DNA from: Vicia villosa
Lineage: Eukaryota > Streptophyta > Magnoliopsida > Fabales > Fabaceae
DNA: 64,000 bases
Direction: 5' to 3'
NCBI RefSeq assembly: GCF_029867415.1
Contig: NC_081183.1
Coordinates: forward strand, 13,512,404-13,576,403
Position 1 is the stretch's first letter. Every line of letters starts with the position of its first letter. This document shows positions 1 through 9,430 of the stretch, piece by piece. Both the position numbers and the translations under genes were made by a program. The notes under the pieces are model-generated. The model had not been told where the DNA came from, ran no database searches, and saw only the letters and a list, made by a program, of their open reading frames with translations.

Positions 1-1318
1 GAACTTCCTGTTGATGCACAGCCTCTTGAACAACATTTTCTTCATCGGATTCTTGAAGAATCATCTTCCTTTTTCTGGTTTTCTTCTTCTCAACAACTTC
101 AACAATCTCAGCATTGTTATTTGACTTCTTCTTCTTTTTCTCAGCTTCCTTCTTTTTCTTCTCAAAATCAACAGAAACGGCCTTAACAACCTTTGCAATG
201 ACTTCTTCAGGAACCACTTCTTTCTCAGTGGTAGCAGCAACTTTCTGAACAACCTTCACTCGATTACCAGAAGGATGATCAAACTTTCTTTTGGTCCTTT
301 CTTCCTTCTTGCGATTTATTTTAATTGGAGCACCTTTCTCTTGATCTTTAAGACTTTTATCCTCTTTTTTTGACTTCAGATACCTAGTTCTGACTTCTGG
401 TACCTCATTATTGAAGAAGGTTTCAAATTCAGCTAGAACTGGTTCTCTTCTGATCTTTGTTCCAGCAAGAGGTTGGGGAGTCTTAATGATAGCCTTAATC
501 ACTTTCATCTTCTTTAAAGTGAAGGCATTCAGACAGGCCCCAGTTGTGACAGCAAGGTCTTTGATAATACCTTCAGATTCCAGGTTCTCAACAATCTTGG
601 AATGAACCAGAAGATTTGAGATAATTCTACCAAACGGAATGATGGTGCAACTTTTTTCTCTGAAGGCATTTCTGGACTCCTTCACAACCTTCCACATATG
701 GTTGAAGATAATGTAGATAGCATCAACCTTCTTCTTAGTGGCAATGCAGTACAGAATGTATTTTTGCTCATTGTTGACGAAGTCAGAAGCATGTGTTCCT
801 TTCCTGTGATAGAAACACCCAAGAAGAATCTTGGTCCAGATTTTGTAGAGATCTCTCAAGTCCTTGACATTCTTTGTTTCATTTATGTCTGGGTAGAGAG
901 TAGATAAAACATCTTTCCAATTTACCCTTTGATCGATTTCAAAAGCTCCCTCAGCGTTTCTCAGATCAAACATCATCCTTAGGATGTTCTCAGTCACTAC
1001 CACAAACTTTCCATGGACGAAGGACAAGATTGATTTGGGGGCGACAACTGCATGTACCCAGAATTCCTTGACAAGATCTGGGTAGACTGGTCCACAGAAC
1101 TCAGCAAACAACGAAGTCCATCCTTGAAAAATTATATCTTCTTTGAGATGAAATTTGTGTTCTTCAATGTTATCAAAATCAACCATGAGTTCACATAGAA
1201 CTTCTAATTTATCCTTAGGAATGGAGCACGCAACAACTGGAGTGAGTTCCTGGTTTACTTCATTTTGAATATGGAGAAGAGTAGATGAACCAACATTTTG
1301 AGATGAAGAAGCAGCCAT
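1..1318 (-). CDS. Envelope-like / putative plant transposon protein (extra ORF of SIRE-like element), C-terminus outside window
   Basis: An open frame runs from an ATG at 1318 to the window edge, about 439 codons with no stop. The N-terminus is Ser-rich. It is followed by about 250 residues of a globular domain containing a PVYPDLVKEFWVHAVV stretch and a conserved-looking GRIISNLLVHS stretch. The C-terminal part visible here is a long Lys/Glu-rich, highly charged tail with KKKK runs, likely disordered or nuclear-targeting. I recognise this type from legume genomes, where it is usually labelled envelope-like protein or putative plant transposon protein domain. Its biochemical role is not established. 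The frame is intact although the pol of the same element is broken. It sits where RT/RNase H should be, behind its own promoter-like sequence. No clear transmembrane segment is seen in the visible part, so a true envelope function is doubtful. Confidence 0.7.
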   Translation of the reverse strand, partial: MAASSSQNVGSSTLLHIQNEVNQELTPVVACSIPKDKLEVLCELMVDFDNIEEHKFHLKEDIIFQGWTSLFAEFCGPVYPDLVKEFWVHAVVAPKSILSFVHGKFVVVTENILRMMFDLRNAEGAFEIDQRVNWKDVLSTLYPDINETKNVKDLRDLYKIWTKILLGCFYHRKGTHASDFVNNEQKYILYCIATKKKVDAIYIIFNHMWKVVKESRNAFREKSCTIIPFGRIISNLLVHSKIVENLESEGIIKDLAVTTGACLNAFTLKKMKVIKAIIKTPQPLAGTKIRREPVLAEFETFFNNEVPEVRTRYLKSKKEDKSLKDQEKGAPIKINRKKEERTKRKFDHPSGNRVKVVQKVAATTEKEVVPEEVIAKVVKAVSVDFEKKKKEAEKKKKKSNNNAEIVEVVEKKKTRKRKMILQESDEENVVQEAVHQQEV

Positions 1319-1726
1319 TGAAACAGAATGAACAACTAAGAGGAACAAATTCTGGGTTTTCGGTTAGGGTTTTAGAAGCGACTAAGAAGTTTTCAAAAGA
1401 GAGTATGCAAGAAGAAAGAGAGACACGGAGCGAAAAAGATATATGAGATGATTTGAAAAGAATATATAGAGACGGAAAAAAAAATGCAATAAGATTGGAA
1501 AATGAACAGTTACAGAATCAAGAGAAATCAATTTACATTAATTGATAAGTGACGTTAGGTGAGAGAACGTGGTAAATGAAATAATTTAACACAGTTACCT
1601 AGGTCGGCGTCTTTTCAACTGCACGCTTTGTACTAACCGTACATACACGTGTTCACCATCAGATAATAGATGACAGCTGTAAAATTTTTGAATAGACTTT
1701 ATGCCTTCTGATTCTGATCACTGCTC
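1319..1726 (-). promoter_or_regulatory. Promoter and 5'UTR-like stretch in front of the envelope-like ORF
   Basis: On the minus strand this 0.4-kb stretch has a TATATAT box at 1462-1468, about 145 nt upstream of the ATG. It also has a pyrimidine-rich leader and a telo-box (AAACCCTAA, complement of 1364-1372), which is typical of 5'UTRs of plant housekeeping genes. It separates the truncated pol from the extra ORF. Function is inferred from composition only. Confidence 0.4.
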
Positions 1727-3304
1727 CTAATTGTCATTCTTAAGAAATGATCTTGTTCTGATAGGATCGTCTTTCTTTCCAAGAATCACATCTTCTGAAT
1801 GAGCTGATGCAAGTCTAGGCGATCTTCTGACTGTTGGCTCTTCAGAAATCCTGAGATTCTCTAAAGATGCAGCAACTTGATCTTCTGATCCATTGCTTCT
1901 GAGACTGCCAGCTTCTGCAGCTTTGCTTCTTGGTTCTACAGCTTCTGATATATCAATATCTATATCTGCAAAATTCTCAAACTGCTTTGGTTTTTCAAGA
2001 CCAAGCTTATCATCAAACCTCATATTGATTGATTCTTCTACAATCAATGTTTCAGTATTGTATACTCTGTAGCCTTTAGAGCGTTCAGAATATCCAAGAA
2101 GGAAACACTTTTGTGCTTTAGAATCAAACTTACCAAGATGATCTTTAGTATTCAGAATAAAACATACACATCCAAAAGGATGGAAATATGAAATGTTGGG
2201 CTTTCTGTTCTTCCACAATTCATAAGGAGTCTTATTTAGAATAGGTCTTATAGAGATTCTATTCTGAATATAACATGTAGTGTTTATTGCTTCTGCCCAG
2301 AAGTGCTTAGCCATATTGGTTTCGTTGATCATGGTTCTGGCCATTTCTTGTAGAGTCCTATTCTTTCGTTCTACAACTCCATTTTGTTGTGGAGTTCTAG
2401 GACAAGAGAAATCATGGGCAATACCATTTTCTTTGAAGAACTCCTCAAAGAATTTGTTCTCAAATTCACCACCATGATCACTTCTAACCTTTAGGATTTT
2501 ATACTCTTTCTCAGATTGGATCTGAGTGCAGAATTCAAAGAACACTGAATGAGACTCATCCTTGTGTTTCAAGAACTTTACCCATGTCCAGCGGCTATAA
2601 TCATCAACGATGACTAATCCATATTTCTTCCCTCTGACAGATGCTGTTTTGACTGGGCCAAACAGATCAATGTGCAAGAGTTCTAACGGCCTTGAGGTAG
2701 AAACAACATTCTTAGACTTGAATGCAGGTCTGGAGAACTTGCCCTTCTGACATGCTTCACAAAGAGCATCTGATTTGAATTTCAAATTTGGGAGTCCTCT
2801 GACCAGATTTAGTTTGTTAATCTGAGAAATCTTTCTCAAACTAGCATGACCTAATCTTCTGTGCCAGACCCATTGCTCCTCAGAAACAGACATAAGACAA
2901 GTCACCTTCTGCTTCTCAAGATCAGAAAGATCAATCTTATAAATGTTGTTCTTTCTCTTGCCTGTAAATAGGATTGAGCCATCCTTCTAACTTACAGCCT
3001 TGCAAGACTTTTGATTGAAGATTATATCATAACCATTGTCACTTAATTGACTTATGGACAATAAGTTATGCGTTAATCCTTCAACAAGAAGTACATTAGT
3101 TATGGAAGGAGAGTTACCAAGACTTATGGTTCCAGAGCCAATGATTTTGCCCTTCTGATCTCCTCCAAACTTGACTTCTCCACCTGGTTTAAGCACCAGG
3201 TCTTGGAATGTAGACCTTCTTCCCGTCATGTGTCGCGAGCACCCAGAGTCCAGGTACCATGACATTTTGCTTTTTGTCCTCTTTGCCGCCAAGGATATCT
3301 GCAA
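1727..3304 (-). pseudogene. Copia protease-integrase fragment, broken; RT/RNase H absent
   Basis: The protease core carries DSGCSRHMTG (around 3240) and is followed by a pre-integrase zinc region (WHRRLGH...CEAC) and an integrase core with HIDLFGP, VDDYSR and NGVVERKNRT. The catalytic D,D,E set is therefore visible. Two breaks are seen: the protease frame is shifted by one base relative to gag, and a TAG stop separates protease (ends 2987) from the integrase frame (1727-2905). The coding region stops at 1727 after the integrase C-terminal region. In intact elements of this lineage RT begins soon after that point. The gag/pol frame change could be programmed, but the internal stop is most simply decay. 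Confidence 0.85.
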
Positions 3305-5114
3305 CAGAAATTATCTTCTCCTTAGGTACCCACAATTTCTTGGGTCCTTTCTTGTTAGTTCTCCTCAAGTTCTGATTGAACTTGGGTTTAGCAAAATATT
3401 TAACAGGAGGAACAGCATAATATTCTTTAGGTTTGTCAACATGATATTTCTTAGGATGTGTCACAAGCTTCTTGGTGTGAACAGTGTTAAACTTCTGTGC
3501 ATGTGAAGTGAGCCTAATATCATGTGCATGGCCATATTTGAACTGATCATACAATGGCTTGTATGTGATCTTCAGATCATCAATAGGTTCAAATTTATGT
3601 GAGGTATCACCCTCATAGCCAAAACCAAACCTTCTGTTTCCAAAAACACCATATATCATAGAAGCAAGATGACTTCTGCCAATACTTCTAGATAAGAACT
3701 TTCTGAAGCTCGAGTCATATTCTTTCAGAATATGGTTCATGCTAGGAATGGATTTTTCTGTTTCAGAAGGAGATCCACTATCTTTGGATAGATTTAAAAC
3801 TTTTTCCTTCAGTTCAGAATTTTCCACTTCCAGCTTCTTAGTTTCAAATTCAAACTGCTTCTTCAGCTTTTTGTATTTGATACTAAGATGAGCCTTGAGT
3901 TCCAGAAGTTCTGTTAAACTGGAAACTAACTCTTCTCTAGATAGTTCAGAAAATACCTCTTCAGAATCTGATTCTGATGTAGATTCTGATCCATCATCTT
4001 CTGTAGCCATCAGCGCGAAGTTGGCCTGCTCTCCTTCAGAGTCTGATTCTGATTCTGATTCAGAATCATCCCATGTTGCCATAAGACCTTTCTTCTTATG
4101 AAACTTCTTTTTGGGATTCTCCTTCTGAAGTTTTGGACACTCGTTCTTGAAATGTCCAGGCTCATTGCACTCATAGTAGACAGCCTTCTTTTTGTCAGAT
4201 CTTCTGTCACCAGAAGATTCTCCACGTTCAAATTTCTTTGAACTTCTGAAGCCTCTGAACTTCCTTTGCTTGCTCTTCCAGAGTTGGTTTACCCTTCTGG
4301 AGATCATGGACAGTTCATCTTCTTCTTCAGATTCTGATTCTTCAGGATCTTCTTCTCTAGCCTGAAAAGCGTTAGTGCATTTTTTAACATTAGATTTTAA
4401 TGCAATAGACTTACCTTTCTTCTGAGGCTCGTTTGCATCCAGCTCTATTTCATGGCTTCTCAAGGCACTGATAAGCTCTTCCAAAGAAACTTCATTCAGA
4501 TTCTTTGCAATCTTGAATGCTGTTACCATTGGACCCCATCTTCTGGGCAAGCTTCTGATGATCTTCTTTACATGATCAGTCTTGGTGTAGCCTTTGTCCA
4601 GAACTCTTAATCCAGCAGTCAGAGTTTGAAATCTTGAAAACATCTTTTCAATGTCTTCATCATCCTCCATCTTGAAGGCTTCGTACTTCTGGATTAGAGC
4701 AAGAGCTTTAGTCTCCTTGACTTGAGCATTTCCCTCATGGGTCATTTTCAATGACTCATATATATCATGGGCAGTTTCCCTGTTAGATATCTTCTCATAC
4801 TCAGCATGAGAGATAGCATTCAGCAAAACAGTCCTGCATTTGTGATGATTTTTGAAATCTTTCTTTTGATCATCAGTCATTTCGCTTCTCGTGAGCCTTA
4901 CACCAGTAGCTTTAACAGGATGTTTGTAACCATCCAACAGAAGATCCCATAGATCAGCATCCAGACCAAGAAAGTAACTTTCCAGTTTATCTTTCCAATA
5001 TTCAAAGTTTTCACCATCGAATACTGGTGGTCTAGTATAACCATTGTTACCATTGTATTGCTCAGCAGAGCCAGATGTAGATGCAGTTGGATTTGTTTGA
5101 GTTTCACCAGCCAT
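3189..5114 (-). CDS. Gag of SIRE-like copia element
   Basis: This is a 641-residue open frame starting at 5114, about 70 bases inside the primer site, as expected for gag. It has a polar N-terminus, then a copia gag core (FDGENFEYWKDKLESYF at about residues 32-48, with the LxxLPxRW-type segment near 189-193). Acidic Ser/Glu-rich stretches and a zinc-knuckle region near residues 313-326 follow. The knuckle reads YYECNEPGHFKNEC, so the first of the four ligands (normally Cys, residue 313) is Tyr. The last ~25 residues run out of frame over the protease, where the homologous pol frame is the +1 frame. Gag would form the cytoplasmic virus-like particle, and loss of the first knuckle Cys should weaken RNA packaging. 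Confidence 0.85.
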   Translation of the reverse strand: MAGETQTNPTASTSGSAEQYNGNNGYTRPPVFDGENFEYWKDKLESYFLGLDADLWDLLLDGYKHPVKATGVRLTRSEMTDDQKKDFKNHHKCRTVLLNAISHAEYEKISNRETAHDIYESLKMTHEGNAQVKETKALALIQKYEAFKMEDDEDIEKMFSRFQTLTAGLRVLDKGYTKTDHVKKIIRSLPRRWGPMVTAFKIAKNLNEVSLEELISALRSHEIELDANEPQKKGKSIALKSNVKKCTNAFQAREEDPEESESEEEDELSMISRRVNQLWKSKQRKFRGFRSSKKFERGESSGDRRSDKKKAVYYECNEPGHFKNECPKLQKENPKKKFHKKKGLMATWDDSESESESDSEGEQANFALMATEDDGSESTSESDSEEVFSELSREELVSSLTELLELKAHLSIKYKKLKKQFEFETKKLEVENSELKEKVLNLSKDSGSPSETEKSIPSMNHILKEYDSSFRKFLSRSIGRSHLASMIYGVFGNRRFGFGYEGDTSHKFEPIDDLKITYKPLYDQFKYGHAHDIRLTSHAQKFNTVHTKKLVTHPKKYHVDKPKEYYAVPPVKYFAKPKFNQNLRRTNKKGPKKLWVPKEKIISVADILGGKEDKKQNVMVPGLWVLATHDGKKVYIPRPGA

Positions 5115-5185
5115 CTTTTATTGAAGCGTTTTTCTCTTCCTGAATCTTTTCTAAACACAGTTAAGTGCTTGCACCTTAGAACCGG

Positions 5186-5200
5186 CGCTCTGATGCCAAT
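5186..5200 (-). other. Primer binding site of SIRE-like element
   Basis: Directly inside the LTR the minus strand reads ATTGGCATCAGAGCG, which is close to the initiator Met-tRNA complement TGGTATCAGAGC with one T-to-C change. It fixes the element's orientation and the inner LTR border. Confidence 0.75.
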
Positions 5201-6421
5201 TGAAGGATAGAAAAACACTTAGAAAGGGGGGGGGGGGTTTGAATAAGTGTAGTTTGAAAACTTGAACGATAAAAACAATTTGCACAGTTATTTTTATCCT
5301 GGTTCGTTGCTAACTAAACTACTCCAGTCCACCCCCACGGAGTGATTTACGTCACCTGAGGATTTAATCCATTAATCGCAACAGATTACAATGGTTTTCC
5401 ACTTAGCCCACGACTAAGTCTTCTAGAGTATCCTGATCACAACCTGATCACTCTAGGAACAAATGCTTAGACACAAGCTAAGACTTTCTTAGAGTATCCT
5501 GACCACCACGTGATCACTCTAATTACAACTGCTTAGACACAAGCTAAGACTTCCTAGAGTATCCTGATCAACACTTGATCACTCTAGTTACTTACAAATT
5601 AATGTAATCAATTCTAAGATTATTACAATGCTTCTGAAAAGCTATAATCACAACAGTGATATTTCTCTTAACGTTTAAGCTTAATCTCACTAATATATTA
5701 CAACAGCAATGTAGTGAGCTTTGATGAAGATGAAGTTTCTGAGCTTTGATTTGAACAGCGTTTCAGCAAGTTAATTATCAGCAGATTCGATCAGGATTCG
5801 TTAACCTTGCTTCTCATCAGAACTTCATATTTATAGGCACTTTGAGAAGATGACCGTTGGGAGCATTTAATGCTTTGCGTATTCCGTACAGCATTGCATT
5901 TAATGTTTCATGCTTTTGTCAACTACCTCGAGCCTTGTTCACGCTGTGTCTACTGACGTTGCCTTTAATAGCTTCCAACGTTCCTTTTGTCAGTCAGCGT
6001 AGCCTGCCACCTGTACTTTCTTCTGATCTGATGTTTATGTATACAACGTTTGAATATCATCAGAGTCAAACAACTTGGTGCATAGCATCTTCTTGTCTTC
6101 TGACCTTGAAGTGCTTTTGAGCGTGATACCATGAGAACTTCAGTGCTTCTGCTTCTGATCTCAAGTTCTTCTGATGCTTCCATAGACCCATGTTCTGATT
6201 TTGCCTTGACCATCTTCTGATGTCTTGCCAGACCATGTTCTGATGTTGCATGCTGAACCTTCTGAGACAAAGCTTCTGAGCGCTGATTTGTGCATACTCT
6301 TTATATATTTCCTGAAAGGGAAATTGCAATGTATTAGAGTACCACATTATCTCACACAAAATTCATATCCTTGTTATCATCAAAACTAAGAATATTGATC
6401 AGAACAAATCTTGTTCTAACA
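5201..6421 (-). repeat. 5' LTR of SIRE-like element (1,221 bp)
   Basis: On the plus strand it begins TGAAGGATAG at 5201 and ends TTCTAACA at 6421, giving TG...CA termini on either reading. The primer site lies immediately inside. A run of 12 G occupies 5226-5237 (C on the transcribed strand), near the inner end. The flank past 6421 is Ogre-internal sequence. Confidence 0.85.
5415..5590. repeat. Three ~65-bp tandem units inside the SIRE-like LTR
   Basis: AGAGTATCCTGA recurs at 5425, 5491 and 5556. Each copy is followed by a TGATCAC...TGATCACTCTA inverted stretch and GCTTAGACACAAGCTAAGACT, another short hairpin. Such short repeated hairpins are common in LTR regulatory regions. Confidence 0.7.
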
Positions 6422-6591
6422 TAAACTCCTATGGTTGGGGAGAGTCGATATAACTCAAAAGATTGTGCTCCAAGCTTTGTGACCTACAAGGGAATTTGCC
6501 CTAAGGGATCCTTGGAGAGATTCGTCGAATCTCGACGTAACTGCCCCAGATTGGTTGAGCTCAAGAGAGATTCCTCGACATGATTGCCCTA

Positions 6592-6720
6592 GATTGATCA
6601 AAGCTTGAAGAGATTTATCGACATGATTGCCCCAGATTGATCAAAGCTTGAAGAGATTTATCGACATGATTGCCTCAGATTGATCAAAGCTTGAAGAGAT
6701 TTATCGACATGATTGCCCCA
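6592..6720. repeat. Three tandem 43-bp units in outer Ogre-like element
   Basis: Units start at 6592, 6635 and 6678 (GATTGATCAAAGCTTGAAGA...). The homologous place in the inner element (about 14,285-14,335) has only a single related unit, so the array expanded in this copy. Confidence 0.8.
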
Positions 6721-7924
6721 GATATGCTGAATTTGAGAGGTCAAACCTCGATTCAATTGCCCCTGATTAGGTATATCTTACTAGAGTCCTCAAGGCTTTC
6801 TTTGTTTTGAAGTCAAACCAACGTGGAAACAACTTTACCACGCTCAACGGAGTCTTCAAACTCTTCCCTTCAAGGTAATCAAGGAAAGCATTAACTGTTC
6901 ATGCCCAACGGATTTTTCAGGAAACCTGCCCCTTGATGGTCAACATTTGAGATGATTAGCCTTTACTCCTCGGAGTTCTCAAGTCTCTTGTACTTTGACA
7001 TGATCAAGTTACTCACTGATTCTCATCCTGAAATTTTTATGATGTTTAAGCAGATGTCTTGTATGCAAAAGAATGTTAATTCTAAGAATGATAATTCTAA
7101 TGCAGAGCCTATGTTAGTCTTGAAGTTTTAAAACTATTTATGAAATGAGGTTGCGACCTCTTGTGACTGAATCACTAGTTGACACAACCTCGATTTTTGT
7201 GTATGGAAGATAAAGCAAACGTACGATACCAACATGGATATGTATCACGCTTCATTGGGAGTCAGTTAAATGTTGTCTGTCGCACGCTCGCGAAAAATGA
7301 ACAGAGTCGCCACCAATATATTTATCCCATAAGGGAAAGGAATATCAGAAAACCTAACAAAGGAAGGAACAGGGTCTTGCGACCAGAGAATCTAGGTACG
7401 GGAGTCGGTTACGCGAGGGGAAGGTATTAGCACCCCTCACGCCCATCGTACTCGATGGTATCCACCTATGTTTGTTTCTATCTAAAGGGTGTGTGCTATG
7501 TCTATGTCTACATGCGAAATGAATGCAAAATGTAGGGAAAACAAAGAATTGTACTCGCACGGGCCCTACCCCGCTGCCTACGTATCCTTTTCAGGAATCA
7601 GAGTTACCGTAGCTCGGCTCACGATTTTCTGTTTGTTTTTGTGTTTTTTAGTTGGGCGGAGTTAACGCTCACGCTCTTGCACAAGGGGACAGCCTAGGAT
7701 GCAATGGAGCGGAGATAACAATGCCCTTAAAAAGGAGAAAAAAGAGAGATTGGTTTGTGTCTTTTAGGGTAATTCCATGGTGACTAGAACCTACTACAAG
7801 GCTTCGCACCACTTCCTTACTTTGTTTTAAATCTGACCATTTATTAGGTTTTTTGAAGTGTTTTTGATTGGTGTTTTTTAAGGGAATTTGTTTGTGACTC
7901 AGATCATACCAAAAAGAGTTTTGT

Positions 7925-8225
7925 TTTGCATATTTAGAGAACGCACATCGAGGCCTACGCCACAATCGTTTCTCTAAATAACGGTTAAGAAATACATCGA
8001 GGTTTCACACCTCAATCATTTCTTCTCCGCTAAGTAAAGGAGATACAAAAAGAGTTTTTTTTTGTGAATATTTAGAGAATGCACATCGAGGCCTACACCA
8101 CGATCGTTTCTCTAAACAACGGTTAAGAAATACATCGAAGCTTCACACTTCAATCATTTCTTCTCCGCTAAGTAGGAAAGAACATACATCGGGGCCTACA
8201 CCCCAATCATTTCCTTCCTACTATG
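7925..8225. repeat. Repeated hairpin units in the Ogre-like LTR (second copy at about 19,707-20,005)
   Basis: A unit containing GCACATCGAGGCCTAC and an inverted AACGGTTAAGAAATACATCGA/TCATTTCTTCTCCGC arrangement recurs about every 120-150 bases: first at 7940, then 8080, then a shortened form at 8170. Each unit can fold because the segment before the CATCGAGG motif is complementary to the segment after it. Confidence 0.6.
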
Positions 8226-9100
8226 AAATATAGTAACGGTATGATCTTCATCGATATTTATTAAGTATTTTAAAAGTTGAAAGGGAAAAGAATGAAAGAA
8301 GGGAACTATTTCTAAATTCTAGCCTAAGTTGTCTATTCTAAGTCTAATGTTAACATGGAGTCTAAAATAGGCCAAAAATATGGCCAAAGTCAAGTAACAA
8401 AGTCACACAAAAATCATATAGAATTAACATGTAAATGATACGAAAGCAATTCAAACATTAGTGCAAAGTTAAACTAAAAAATACTATTATTTTTTTATGA
8501 CCTTTTTTATGAAGGAAATTAAATGTCAAAATTAACCTAAAAATCCTATTATTCTTTATGAGGATTTTATATGAGGAAAAAGGCTTCTAATTAAGCAAAA
8601 AGCATTAGCCTAAACTAACATTTTTTATTGATTATTTTCTATGACAAAATTAACATTTTTGCCTAACGAAAATTAGTAAAAAGAAAACTAAGTAAAATCT
8701 AAATTCTAGTAATTGAAAAAAAAATAGAAACAGGGGTGTAAATTGAATCTGCGGTGGTGAATAGCAAGGGCTTAGGGCCCAGCAGTTTCTTGTTATTGTA
8801 CAGAAATCAAATGCAAAAACAACAAAGAAGATTCATGGGATCCGTGGGGGTGAGAATTGAACTACTGGGCGCGATTAGCAGGGAGCAAGGCCCAAAGAGA
8901 AACGCCCAACATAGTTTTTGTTCAGATCATTTGGCAAAAATGAATTGCAATGGGCCAGGGGGAGATGCATGAACGAATTGTGAAGGCCCGAAGTTTCTTG
9001 ATCCACTATCATTCAGATTTTTATTCAACAATAAAATAAAAAAAGAAATTAAATTGAAAAAGGAAAAAAAATAGAAAAGGGATTAGGGTTTTACTCGTTT

Positions 9101-9430
9101 GTGACCCTTGGAGTACACTCAGAACTCATCTCCCTCACTCTTCCTCGACGCAAACGGCGCCGGAGAACTCGTCTCCTCCGAGCGACCGCACTCACGCGAC
9201 ATCGCCGCCATGATTCACATAACCGGCCACCTCCATCTCCTCTCTCAATTCCTAACTCTCCGAACACATCCCTCTATCTCCGTCTCAGAATCTCGATTCA
9301 ATTAGTTCTCGGCTTCAACACTACCGAAGAAAGTTCACTTCCGCTTCCGTCTTCTATCTTCAAGAACCCGCGATGGAATCCTCCCTATCTGACGAGACTC
9401 CGCCGCGATGACGTTGATCCATTGTTGTAG
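9101..9430. other. GC-rich gene-like island within the Ogre-like LTR
   Basis: A GC-rich block with CCGCC/CTCCGG motifs and a 109-codon open frame stands out in otherwise AT-rich LTR. It is repeated at 20883-21212. The outer element's LTR has a similar short island near 28,390-28,445 (CGGCCGCCGGAGATTCC). The frame has no recognisable domain, and a CpG-rich promoter or leader segment is as likely as captured host sequence. Confidence 0.35.

Larger units (their letters stand above)
1..6421 (-). mobile_element. SIRE/Maximus-like Ty1-copia retrotransposon, 5' part; 3' LTR lies left of the window
   Basis: On the minus strand the order is LTR (6421 to 5201), Met-tRNA-type primer site, gag, protease, integrase, promoter-like stretch and envelope-like ORF. 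The LTR has TG...CA ends. Reverse transcriptase and RNase H, which normally follow integrase in copia elements, are not seen, so this copy cannot copy itself. Gag type, large LTR and extra 3' ORF point to the SIRE (Maximus) lineage. Its right border joins sequence homologous to 14,170 onward, which shows it inserted into the outer Ogre-like element. The target duplication cannot be checked because the other end is outside the window. Confidence 0.85.

Noticed and set aside
3171..3506. Plus-strand ORFs overlapping the SIRE-like gag/pol
   Set aside because: They are antisense shadows of a well-supported minus-strand gag/protease.
9101..9430. 109-codon ORF as a host gene (and its twin at 20,883-21,212)
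   Set aside because: It lies inside both LTRs of the inner Ogre-like element, has no recognisable domain and overlaps a second open frame of equal quality. It was kept only as a GC-rich island.
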